Positions 1-11,400 of a stretch of 64,000 nt of DNA are shown in pieces. Position numbers and translations under genes: made by a program. The notes under the pieces are model-generated. The model was given only the letters and a program-made list of their open reading frames with translations, ran no database searches and was not told the origin of the DNA. Origin of the DNA: Voacanga thouarsii (Eukaryota; Streptophyta; Magnoliopsida; Gentianales; Apocynaceae); the NCBI GenBank assembly GCA_026120185.1, contig JANUWF010001161.1, forward strand, positions 2,924,001 to 2,988,000, read 5' to 3'. Every line of letters begins with the position of its first letter. Position 1 is the first letter of the stretch.

Positions 1-2053
1 TTAGCAAAAAGAGAGAGAAAATGTGACTAGTGTATGTTCTAGGTGTATTGTGCGAGTTCTTGAGAGATTCTTGGAGTAAATCACACCAAAGAGCCCTAAA
101 TACAAGGTAAAACTCACCTTGTTAGAATTAAAGTTGTTGTTGGGTGAATGCTGATCATTTTGATGTTAATTTTAACATGAAATTCATGTCTTGATTTTGG
201 ATCAAAAGCTATGGTTTACAAACTTTGTTTGTGAACTTTGTGTGTGTTTATGTTCGTTGGCTACCTAGAAGATTTATAGATTTTTTTGGTGTGATAATGG
301 AATGGGCTTTCATGGTAGTTTGAAGGGTTGATCTTGGTTGATGAAGTAAGGATCAAAATGGAATGAAAATGATTGTTATTTGGTTAGAATGATTAATTAT
401 GTTAGATCTTGATTGAAAGAAGTGAAGTTTTGTTGAAGAAAAATGACTTTAATGAGTTGTTGGAATGTGAAAATTGAAGGATCAAAGCTGATTTGAAGGG
501 AAAATTGAATGAATTTAATGTTTTCAAGGTATTAAAGGTTAAAGGATATCAAAGGATAACATGAATGGTTGAGATTGGCAAACTACTGGGGTTGTTTTTA
601 CCTCTGTACTATGTCACAGAAACTTGAAATCAAGAAAGAGCTTCTACATAATTAAATTTAATAGTCTTATAGTCATTTAAAAAAATCATAAAGCCCAATT
701 GCAGTTGTGGATTGAAAGTTATGTGCAAAACAAAATCGTGTGTCAAGTAGAAAAATTCAAGAAAATTAGTTGGAAAATGAATGAACTTAAGAATGATTAA
801 TTACGTTATTTGGGAATGAAATGAATGGAAGATGTGAACATAATTCCTTGTTCATGAAGAGAGGAAGGATATTGAAAAAGAAAAACGAAAGAATTGGACA
901 AAAAAGGGAAAAATGACGCGAATGGCCATCGTGCATTTTCTTGAACAACAGCTGAACGTCAGCTATTTTTCAACTAGACACGACTAAATCTAAAAACAAT
1001 GTTTGATGTAGGTTTGTCGGTCAATGGCCAATGACACGTTAAAAATGGTGGAAATGGTAGTCGAACGACCCCTGATCGGGGAAAGGTTATTTAGGACACG
1101 AGATGAGTCCCACTGCTTTTTAAATGTTGTTTTAGCTAAGTGTTTTCCTAAAACAATCATGTGCTTCCCTGATATAGCTAATGCTTTCTTGCTATGTTAT
1201 GAGATGAATGTTACACTTGAATTTGAAAGCATTATCAAACACTCGATTTCTTGAATATCTTGAATATGAAATATCTCATGTGATCTTTTCAATTTCCAAA
1301 TTTCAGTTTTGGAAAAGTGTTTTCCTGATATGGAAAATGTTTTCCAGATATGCTCAAGTGTGAGCTTACTATATGGATTTCGAAGCACGATGAACAATAT
1401 GAATCTTGAATTCTTAAATTCCAAAACTTTTCAATCCTTGAATTCAATACACGACTAACTTGAATTCCTGGCGCATATGCTATCTTGAATACTTGGTGTA
1501 TGCACTAACTTGACTACTTGGCATAAGCACTGACTTGAATACTTGGTGTTAAGTGCTGACTTTACGTGAATACTCGAATACTTAAATAATTGAATCAGAA
1601 TATGTTATACTAGAATTCTTGAATACCCGAATCAGCACGATTTCACTCGAAATCCTTGAATACTTATTTCGAGAATGTTTTCACACGAGAATTTCTGAAC
1701 TAGCTTGGTTATATTGAGATTACTTTTCATGAGATTTTATCAGTGGAAAACACTAGCACACACGAGAATCACTAAGCTTTACGCTCACACGTGTGCTATC
1801 TTTTTTGAAGAATTTCGGATTAGAGGTGCAGTGAAAGCGTGGTTGACTCCCAGAAGCTCATGCTACATCTTGCACTTGTTACACCCGTGAGTGTATGTAT
1901 CAGAAGCTAAATTCTTGTACTTTTCTATTTTGGAAAAATTTTCACTGCTTATTGAGTGAAGTTTGTTTTAAATACCCCTTGTTTAAGCAATCAGACGGGG
2001 CGACATCCCATAAAATTACAACCAACTACGCTATGGAAATATGGGGTGATACA
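1..2053 (+). repeat. Del/Tekay-type LTR, 3' portion (copy A)
   Basis: Non-coding. The segment ends in the LTR-terminal word GGGTGATACA at 2053 and is followed at once by a Met-tRNA primer site, which marks it as the 3' end of a 5' LTR. Bases 1-480 resemble the reverse complement of about 11560-12000, and the tail near 1750-2050 resembles the reverse complement of 5477-5850, both inside the minus-strand LTR 5477-12728. It is therefore the same broad LTR family in opposite orientation. The left end lies outside the window. Short ORFs at 1024-1254, 1197-1424 and 1705-1890 have no recognisable domain and are treated as chance. Confidence 0.75.
1447..1562 (+). repeat. 25-bp minisatellite in LTR copy A
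   Basis: About four imperfect tandem copies of a roughly 25 bp unit of the form ACTAACTTGAATACTTGGCG plus about five bases. The same array is longer in the duplicated copy at 2985-3190. Confidence 0.7.
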
Positions 2054-2055
2054 AA

Positions 2056-2067
2056 TGGTATTAGAGC
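2056..2067 (+). other. Primer-binding site, initiator Met-tRNA type
   Basis: TGGTATTAGAGC, one mismatch from the plant LTR-element primer site TGGTATCAGAGC. It starts two bases after the LTR end at 2053. It fixes the orientation (plus) and the 3' boundary of LTR copy A. Confidence 0.8.
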
Positions 2068-2213
2068 ATAGTGGAAACTATAATAGAGCTTCTGATAGAA
2101 TATAACTGAGCCTCGAATGGGATATTGAGGAGTCCATCATGGTATGAGTAAATGTGAATTTATAGAGATGTGACATTCTGGGACCAGTAAAGATGAGATG
2201 AGAGCAAGGATAT
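2068..2213 (+). mobile_element. Leader fragment after the primer site
   Basis: About 150 bp of internal leader from the plus-strand chromovirus. It is cut off where LTR-like sequence resumes at 2214. No coding sequence is visible. Confidence 0.5.
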
Positions 2214-3672
2214 AGAAAATGAATGAACTTAAGAATGATTAATTATGTAATTTTGGGACGAAATGAATGGAACATGTGAACATTATTCCTTGTTCAAGAA
2301 TAGAGGAAGGATATGGAAAAATAAAAATGAAAGAATTGGACAAACGACAGAAAAATGACGCTAACGACCATCATGCGTTTTCTTGAACGATGGCTGGCAG
2401 TCGACTGAACATCGGCTAAGCATCGGGCATGTTAGCTGGATGTCGGCTAACCGTCAGGCACGTTGGCTGAATGTCGGCTTACCGTCGACTATTGTTCGAC
2501 CAAACACGACTAAACTTAAAAACGATGTTTGATATTAATTTGTTGGTAAACGGCTAATGACACGTTGAAAATGGTAAAAACAGTAGTCGAAATGGGGGAA
2601 GTTTATTTAGGCCATGAGGTGAGTTCCACTACTTTTAAAATCTTGTTTTAGCTAAGTGTTTTCCTAAAACAATCATGTGCTTCCCTGATACAACTAATGC
2701 TTTCTTGATATATTATGAGATGAATGTTACACTTGAGTTTGATAGTATCATCAAACACTTGATTTTTTAATTATCTTGAATATAAAATATCTTGTGTGAT
2801 ATTTTCAATTTCTAAATTTCGATTTTGGTAAAGTGTTTTCCTAATATGGAAATATTTTCCTGATGTGCTCAAGTGTGAGCTTTCTATATGGATTTCGAAG
2901 CATGATGAACAATATGAATTTTGAATTCTTGATTTCCTAAACTTGTCAATTGTTAAATCCATTACATGACTCATTGAAATTCTTGGCATATGCACTAACT
3001 TGAATACTAGGCGTAGGCACTAACTTGAATTCTTAGCATTTGCACTAACTTGAATACTTGGCGTATGCACTAACTTGAATACTTGGCATATGTACTAACT
3101 TCACTACTTGGCGTAAGTACTGACTTGAATACATGGCGTAAGCACTGACTTGAATACTTGGCGTAAGCACTGACTTTACTTGAATACCTGAATACTCAAA
3201 TACTTGAATGCCTAAATCAGAATATGTTACACTGGAATTCTTGAATGCTTGAATCAGCATGTTTTCACTTGAAATCCTTAAATACTTGTTTTGAGAATAT
3301 TTTCACACTAGAATATCTGAACTAGCTTGGTTATATTGAGATTACTCTTCATGGGATTTTATCAGTAGAAAACACTAGCACACATAAGACTCACTGAGCT
3401 TTACACTCACATGTGTGGTATCTTTTTTGAAGAATTTAGGATTAGAGGTGTAATGAAAGCACGGTGGACTCCCAAAGGCTCATGCTACATCTTGGACCTG
3501 TTATACCCATGAGTGTATGTATCAGAACCTAAATTCTTGTACTTTTTTGTTTTGAAAAAAATTTCGCTGCCTATTAAGTGAAGTTTGTTATAAAGACTCT
3601 TTGTCTGAGCAACCAGATAGGGCAATATCCCACAAAGTTACTACTAACTACGTTATGGAAATATAGGGTGTT
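2214..3672 (+). repeat. Del/Tekay-type LTR, duplicated copy B
   Basis: From 2214 the sequence repeats the segment starting at 772 (shared start GAAAATGAATGAACTTAAG, then co-linear to the LTR end), so 772-2213 and the sequence from 2214 form a diverged tandem duplication with a period of about 1.44 kb. Copy B reaches the LTR-terminal word GGGTGTTA, but a solo LTR (3673-5199) sits inside that word. The last bases of copy B and a degenerate primer site are at 5205-5220. The middle (2380-2510) holds repeated GC-rich words of the type GTCGGCTAACCGTC. Confidence 0.75.
2985..3190 (+). repeat. 25-bp minisatellite in LTR copy B
   Basis: About eight to nine imperfect copies of the unit also seen at 1447-1562 (ACTAACTTGAATACTTGGCG plus about five bases), with CGTA/CATA and TAAC/TGAC variants alternating. 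Copy number differs from copy A, as expected for replication slippage. Confidence 0.75.
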
Positions 3673-3876
3673 TGATAGGGGCTAAATTAGTTATGTTTTT
3701 CCTAGTTATTTGAGGTTCATTTGTAATACATTTTGTTCAATAATTAGTTATATTCTTTCATATTTGAGATTTTACCATTGGAAAGGTATTTTGTTCATCA
3801 TTACAGATTTTTAGGGTAAAACAAAACAAAAAACGTCGCAAAGCAGAGGAGAGGCGGTGACGGCTAGGGCCTTAGA

Positions 3877-4115
3877 ACCGGCGCCGGCCATGCACTGTTG
3901 AAACGAACTTCGAAGTGATGGAAAATTTAGTGGAACAGAGCAAAACAGAACCAAGGCGACACCGAATGTGGAGCTAGAACCAGCACCGGCTGCATTCTGG
4001 AACACATTGTGCAAAATTCGAAGAAAAATCTACGAATGAGTAGAGAAGCAGAACACAATCGGTGCCGGCTCCAAGAGTCTAGGCGGTGCCTTCTATGCCC
4101 TGAAGCTAAGGCGGT
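3877..4115 (+). promoter_or_regulatory. GGCGCC-word cluster in U3 of Athila-type LTR
   Basis: Words such as ACCGGCGCCGGCC (3877-3889), AACCAGCACCGGCTGC (3979-3994) and CGGTGCCGGCTCC near 4060 stand out as GC-rich islands in AT-rich DNA, about 110-350 bp upstream of the TATA box. A regulatory role is inferred only from position and recurrence in other LTRs here. Confidence 0.45.
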
Positions 4116-4222
4116 GCTTGATTTTTTCTACGTGGTTTTTGGTAATCTGAGGAGTTTTAGTATCTTCCAACTTCTACTCGGCCAAAAACATTGACCCTAC
4201 GAGTTTAGGCACTTTCTAAGCC

Positions 4223-4230
4223 TATAAATA
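4223..4230 (+). promoter_or_regulatory. TATA box of Athila-type solo LTR
   Basis: TATAAATA, at the same place relative to the LTR start and the downstream TTGTCTATGAG marker as in the sister LTRs. Confidence 0.7.
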
Positions 4231-5207
4231 GATGAAAAACACAAGAGAAAAGAGGAGAATTCATTTATCATCATAGAAAATTACTCAATCAAAGGAGGAA
4301 TTCTTCAATTCAAGAAGGGCTGTACAAGAAGATCTTCAAAGGAAGAAGAAGGAGGCTTGTCTATGAGTGTTTTTTTTTTATTTTGTTTTCTTTTTCTTGA
4401 CAATGATGTTTTAAATGTTTTATTGTAATTTGACATTGGTTTAGACATTCATGGTTTTTTAGAGTTATTTAATCTTTTGATTAATTGATTGTTATTCTTG
4501 GTATTTAATTACTCATGCTTATTACAAGATTAATTGATTGTGGCTTTCCGTTAACTTGCTTGAGAATAGGGTTGATGGTAGTTCAATTTATTGATTTCAT
4601 ATTTGTTATCTTTTAACTTGCCTAAAAATGGGGTTAATTGCTAAGAACAGAGTAATTAAAGGTTGATTGATGTTTGCTAGAGTATGGATTCAATTGGTTA
4701 ATTTCATAGGTTAAGTTTGCCTGAGAATGGGACATAATCAGAGAATTATGTTTAATACATCTTTTGGGTAAGATTGGTTGAGACAAAGTATGCGATACTA
4801 AGTTACCTAGAAGATAGGGATTCATGGATTGAGAAAGAAGTGAGTCTACTTTAATTCTCCATGATGCCAAGAGAATAATTAGTTATAATAAAGGTTGGAA
4901 ACTTCAAGATCATGTTTGTCTAACCAATGGCTCGAGTTATATAAATCTACATCCTTGACATGTATATATTTTTATTTTATTTTATTTATTTTTCACTTTA
5001 TCGAGTCTATTAAACAATGAAAGAAAGGTGATTAATGTTTACTTGTTCCTTGAGGATCGACACTCGTTTGAACCCTATACTTGGTTAATGATAAGTACGC
5101 TTGCTCATATGTGTGATTTGGGTTGGACATTTTAATTTAAACTTGATTAGGAATTGCTTAGTTTTTGTATGATTTTTACACCAAAGTCCGGACACATTAG
5201 TGTTATA

Positions 5208-5476
5208 GAAATGGTACGAAATATGATGTTTTATACTACTCTTTAGGTTTCTTTTTGGGGATATGCCGTTAAAAGAACGACATATATTCTAAACTTAATG
5301 GCCTCTAAGTTAGTATGTAGACTAGGCGAAAGTCAAGTCTAACTCATCCCAAGATATAGAACTATCCAGCTTATGTACTGATCAAGGAAGTAAGAACTAA
5401 GGTCAGAATTATGCTATTTTATTGAGTATCCAAAAGGAACAAATGGTGGTTACTTTTATCATCATAAGGAGCAAAA
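5208..5476 (+). mobile_element. Leader-like remnant between LTR copy B and the minus-strand LTR
   Basis: It starts with a degenerate primer-site-like ATGGTACGAA just after the end of LTR copy B. No coding sequence is visible. It is probably leader of the plus-strand element, which the minus-strand chromovirus at 5477 abuts. Confidence 0.35.
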
Positions 5477-8400
5477 TGTAACACCCATACTAAAGAAAAT
5501 AGCGAAAGCATATCAACACTGGGTGTCGCCCCATCCAATTTCCCGGACAAGAGGTCTTTATAACGAAAACAACAAAGTAAAAATATATATATAAATTTCA
5601 GACTCAACAATATCCCATACTGATGGTCACACATATACATTTATCAGACAATCACATACATGCCATCTCTATATACAACAAAGCAAAGTATATAATAAAA
5701 AAGGAAAACTGTCTAGTTCTATATTACTAACTCTGTGGTATCGTCCATCTATCTGTAGGTCTAATTAGCTCTAGATCCTACAAAAAGATAAGATAAAAGG
5801 CACGTGTGAGTAACGAATCACCCAGTGAGTCCTGTGTGTGCTAGTGCTTTATGAAAGAACAGAGAACCCAAAAGTTTTGTGAAATAGTATGTTGTTCTTT
5901 TCCTACTGGAAATAATTTTTCAAAACACTCTAAGGAGAAGTATTTATTTAGAACTTAGTCATTTTGGAAAATAATATTTTAGATTTCAAATCATTGCCCT
6001 AGTTTTCAATTCATAGGTACTTCTCTAGCAGAAGGTTGGCCTGTATGCATATCTTGTAGGCCTTGTCTTCAGCACCACGTTTCCTTGTATTGATACCACA
6101 GCCTCCAGTACTCAACCCATGCATCGCCAGAATAAGTACACCATAGCGTACTATAATCAACAAGTGCACGCAGCACATAATCTTTTACTTGCTACTGTAA
6201 GCCAGAGGTCCCAATCTTGACATCAATCTCCATCGAGGTAGCAAGAAGTTTGAACAATGCTAGGTGTCCAGCCCATCCCCTGAGCAACCCAAATCATAAA
6301 GTGCACACAAGGCATGACAATCGCTAAGCTCTAGATAGCTAGGCAGGATGACTCGTCTCAATGTTCTATCGCCCTGTTTGGAGTAAGGCAATCCCTAGAA
6401 CTAGGTCAAGTTACTAGGGCCTTCTAACTCTAATGTAGGCTAGTACAAAGATCAAAGTCCTTACTGAGTACTTAACGTCACCACTATAAACCCCTTTTGA
6501 CTTATCAGGCCAGAGGGTTATCTAATCTCGAAGGATTTTCAATCAAAATATTTTTAGGGCAAGTAACACATTCAAGAATTTGATCCCACTAACTAACAAG
6601 TCAGATCATCTTTCACATAGGTTTTGCAGGGCCAATCAATTCATTCCATATGCTCATCAGGCCAAGGAAACAATTTCTGGGATCAAAAGTTGTTTTCCAA
6701 AAGTCAATCTCATCAAGAGAGATCATTTTTCAAAACTGTGTAAAAATAGGTTAAAGAGTTCTTTTTCATGAATCAAAACCAATTTCCAGGAGTATTCGAG
6801 TCATTTTTCCCATACTTGATACAAAATTCATTTCTAAGGGCATTCGGGTAATTTTATCCATACCCGATTTCAAAAGACTCCCCAAGGGTATTCGGGTTAT
6901 TTTACTCTTACCCGATTTGAAAAGTATTCACAAAAGTTCCAATAAGGATATTTCGATCATTTACCGAATATCTGATTCCAAAGGTTTCCATAAAACATTC
7001 CAATAAGGATATTTGGATTAGTTTTTTAAATATTTGATTCCAAAAGGAACTCATTTTAGGAAATCTAGAATTCTAATCCTAAAAAAGGATTAAATTCAAA
7101 GTTTCCAAACACGTTTCCATAAAATGTTCCAATAAGGGCATATAGTTAATTTTTGAATACTTGATTTCAAAAATCACCATTTTTCAAAAATTCCAAGTAT
7201 TTAATCTAAAAGGACTAAATTCACAAATTCATGCTTTGTCATCCATTAAGGTTTCAGAGCCAATTATGAGGTTCATTCAAGCCCAAAATGGCATAAAATA
7301 AATCTTGCTCAGATAAACCTTAAGCATATTTAGGGATTTCCAAAATAGTATAAAACATAGCATTTCATGAAAAAGTGAAGTACACTAGCTTTCAAAAGGT
7401 TTTAGAAATCAAAGGGACTCATCTCGTGTCCTAATTAACTTGTTCTGTTCATGGCCGTTTAATCACCGTCTCTACCCCTTCCAGTGTTTCATTGCTGTTT
7501 ATTGATAAACCTACACCAAATATTGTTTTTGGGTCAATTTGTGTTCAGTCGAAAAAGAGCTGACAGTTAACCAACGTCTAGCCGACGTGCCCAAACGGTA
7601 GCCGATGTCCAACCAACAGTTGCAGAAGAAGGCTGACGGTTAAGGAAAACGTTCGACTTTCGTTCATGTCATTTTTCCATCGCTTATTCAGTTCTTTTAT
7701 ATACAAGGGACTCACTTCCAATTATTTCATACAAAATCACACAATTAATCATCCTTAATATCATCCACTTTTTAAGCAAAATTCTGAAATTTTACTGCTT
7801 TGACATATGATTTTGTTTTGGACTTAACTTTTAATCCACAACTTCGATTTAGCTCTTTCATATACCAAAATGACCATAAGACTCTTAAATTTAATTTTGT
7901 GCAAGCCCTTTTTAGTGTTCTTGTAATACCCTGCCCAAAACCACCTTTGATTATGGGGAAAAGTCATGCATTGCATAGCATTTTGCATTTTATGTGGTAG
8001 CTTAGAATTATTTTATTTGCATGGATGCATGTGAATTTTTCCGTTGCTCTTGCATTTGAATTAATTGATGTGAAATAGTTGTGTTGTTAAAGATTTGGAT
8101 AAGGGAGGTTTGGTCGAAGATTTGGAAGGATGAGTATTGGGGTGGTGAGAACTGATTGTAGAAAAAATTAGCATTGGAGTTGTTTTGGAATAGCGGGAGG
8201 TTGGTGATTTCCTTTGGTGACCCGAGTTCGAATCCTACTTTTTGTGAAGTTAGTTCTTCTTCTTGAAAATTCCTTTCCTTAGAGTTTCCATGTCTTGGCC
8301 GAAAAAGATCTAGGAAACTTAGAGAAATTTTAGTGTTATTATTCCAAGGAAATAAGTCTCTATATTTACTTCTTAAATTCAAGGACCTTGATGTGAATAA

Positions 8401-11400
8401 AGTTCACATTTAAGTTTCAACTTTTATTCCTTAGGATTTTCGAAAAACGGAAAAAAAAAACCCTAGCTAGTAAATAAAATTCCAGCTTGATTTTAGATTA
8501 ATGGATGCTACCATGGATAGTTGGAATTAAAGAGTCTTTTTTCTAGTAGGAAACCTTGTTGATTTTAACCCAAGAATGTTAGCTAAAAATCTGGAAAAAA
8601 TTTCCAGATTGTGCCGCCACTTCTTGGAGGAGCTTTAGCTCAACTCAAACTTTTCCAAAGCTAGGAAAACTTATCCTACATCCCTTAGCAAATCAAACTT
8701 TTATTTCAACCCTAATTCAACTAGGATTTTCTTCCTTATCCTAGCAGAATTTCGGCAGCTTTGTGTCAACACAAGCTGTCCGAAATTCCAACACTCTTTA
8801 GGTACAATCCAATCCTTCAAACCCTAGCTCAAAACACCTAAATACTCCTCATCAATTCAGGTTACCTTAGCTGCACAAAACCAGAAGTTTATTCACACAA
8901 AATCATTGAAATTCGTCCAGTTTGTGCATAGGATTTTCGGCAGCTTTGGCAGGGAATTTTGGCCAGCCTTGTACACCTATTCCAACCAAAATTCTGCACA
9001 CACAACCCACCAAAAAACCCCAGCTGATCAAGCTATTTTCAGCACCCAAAACCCTCAATTTTTCTCTGGAAATTTCGGCAGAACTACAGCAGCCAAAACA
9101 GTCTAAAACTTGTCACTCTTGCACAGAATTTTCGCACAGCTTGCACAGGATTTTCAGTCACCAAAATTCACACAAACTCTTCCTTGTTTGGCCCAAAATT
9201 CTGAACACAATTAGCCCTTCTTTTGACCCATATTTCGGCCAGCTCAAGGGAGCAAATTGCAGATTATTTTCTCCCCCTTAAACTCACCTAAAATCAGCAG
9301 CAAGGAGAGACATCACAAGCTGAAATTTTCGCCCTTGCTGTCCAAGAAACCTAAAGCCATTAGGAGTCTTTCTAAACATCACCATCTAACCATAAACCAA
9401 TCTTCTCCAACTCTAAATCATAGAAGCCGTCTATCCTCCCCATTCTACACGAAAATTCCAGCAAATTCTCTCTCCAAATTTTTGAAAACTCAAGGGCTAT
9501 TCTAAGCAAAAATCGAACACACCTTAAGGTAAGCAAAAATCCTTTCAACCTCTTGATGCCGTTTTCTCTAATGATTCTTTTCTCCTTCTTCTTCCCTTAA
9601 ATAACGCCCCATAGAGGCTGATTCCATCTTCTTCTTTAATTTTCGGTCAAGAGGAGCAAAAGAGGTAGCTTTTCTCTTCTTCTCAAGCGAACTCGGGACG
9701 ACCACCATAGGAGCATCGAGATCTCATCACCCGGTTGTTGCAAGGTAAGGGAATACCCGCCCTTGATGCCGAAAGTAAAGTTTAATGATGTCTATTAGTG
9801 GGAGGAACATGTGGTCATGGTATATGATATTTGGGGATTAGATAGCTTACTTGGAATTAAATAGGGGATTGCGAATTGTTGTGAAAATAAATGAGATTAG
9901 AGCATGTTTGTATTAATTGAGGCCCTAATCATGATATTATATGGTTTAGATCTGGAGGATAATTGAGGAAAGCAAGCTGTGAATTTATCACGTTTATCTG
10001 AGGCATATCAAGTAAGTCCTTGCATAAACTATTTTGTTAAATGTTGTGATGGTAAGTCCTTGTATAAACTCTTTTGTTAAATGTTGTGATGGCAAGTCTA
10101 TGTTGTGAAGCTTTGTAAAGCTATTGTTGAACTATGTTTGCTTGGGCTGTAAACGTGGATATTTATTCTTCAAACGGTTTTGTTGAACTAATGATTTTAT
10201 CAAGAAAACTATTCTTTTCCTTAAATTTTTGGAAATCTCCTTTAAAGAAAACCACGTTTTACAAAACCAAGGTTTGGAAATATTGTGAATCAGGAATTGA
10301 CGGATATGTTCGTTGAGTAGTCAATAAGGGTAGGCTAACAATACTAGTCTTGGAGGGCTAGCATAAGTCTTCTGGCAGGAGGCCACCTCCAGAAGATGAA
10401 CTCTGCTAGAAAAGGCGACAATGTTGGTTGGTCAGGCCAGTCCGAGCTAGCATTTGTACATGGTATGGTAATATTTATATTCCCGGCATGGACACCCGGA
10501 TGGTTTTGTTGGGTGTAGAGATGGAGGAGTATCTCACCCGGTGAGCTGTACACTCACCTTGATCAGAACGCCCATCGTGTGGCAATCTGGTTCGGACAAG
10601 GTGCACAAAATGTGGTGCCTTGGCCATTTTGTTCTCATAGAGCCCAACGTGTGGTGACATGACTGTTTATTCGAGTGGAGGATTTATTTTGTACAAAGTG
10701 TGACAATGAGAAAAACCCACTCCTTGCGAAAAGAGATTGTTTATGACTTGCCAAATTATTTCTTCAAATGTTTTGCACTTTGCATACACGTACTATTCAA
10801 AACACCATTTGCACACACAAGACTTACTGAGATTTATTCTCACATTGTTTTACATCATGTTTTCAGGAGATAAATTGTGTTGAGGCAGCGGGGCTTTGAC
10901 AGTAGAGGCTTTTGTTTTTTTCCCTATGCTGTTCTAGGAGACTTTTGTCGTTTATACTTCTAAACAATATTTGTTTTATTCCGTTTTGCTCCAAGTTGAG
11001 CTTGATATAATAAGAGTATTTTTTTATTTATCTAAGTTGATTCCTTTGGAGATTGCCTTTATATTTTATACCTCGTTCTAAAGACCCTTTGTCCTACGAG
11101 ACGGGGCGACATGCCCGCCCTTTTAGGGTACATAGTCGTGGGGTGTTACAGTTCTACTTCCCATGATACGCTACTGGGTGAAAACAGCCCCAGTAGTTTT
11201 GGTTCAATTCCACTATTCATGCTTTCCTTTGTTTTCCTTTAGCCTTTAACACCTTGGAACCATTAATCCATTCAATTTTCCTTCAAATCATCTTTAATTC
11301 TGTGATTTCCAAATTCCAATAGCTCACAAGAGTCACACTTATTTAACACAAATTCATCTTTTCTAATCACAAGCTGGTATAATCCATTTTTCCAACAAAG

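Larger units (their letters stand above)
3673..5199 (+). mobile_element. Athila-type solo LTR with target-site duplication
   Basis: 1527 bp beginning TGATAGGGGCTAAATTAG and ending ACACATTA (family end ACATCA). It is flanked by the 5 bp direct repeat GTGTT at 3668-3672 and 5200-5204. No internal sequence is attached, so it is a solo LTR left by LTR-LTR recombination. It carries GC-rich palindromic words at 3877-4115, a TATA box at 4223, the family marker TTGTCTATGAG near 4358 and the late U5 marker GAGGATCGACACTCGTTTGA near 5050. ORFs at 3811-4194 and 4634-4870 lie in LTR sequence and look like chance. Confidence 0.9.

Noticed and set aside
2985..3190. CRISPR-like array
   Set aside because: The 25 bp units are directly adjacent and diverged, without unique spacers. 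It is a minisatellite in an LTR of a plant genome.
8008..9505. Several ORFs of 66-124 aa in the 3.2 kb LTR
   Set aside because: No domain, overlapping frames, short recurring words. They lie wholly inside a TSD-flanked solo LTR.
10344..10660. Two overlapping minus-strand ORFs in a GC-richer stretch, considered as a host exon
   Set aside because: They lie within the TSD-flanked solo LTR, near its 3' end, with no splice or domain evidence.
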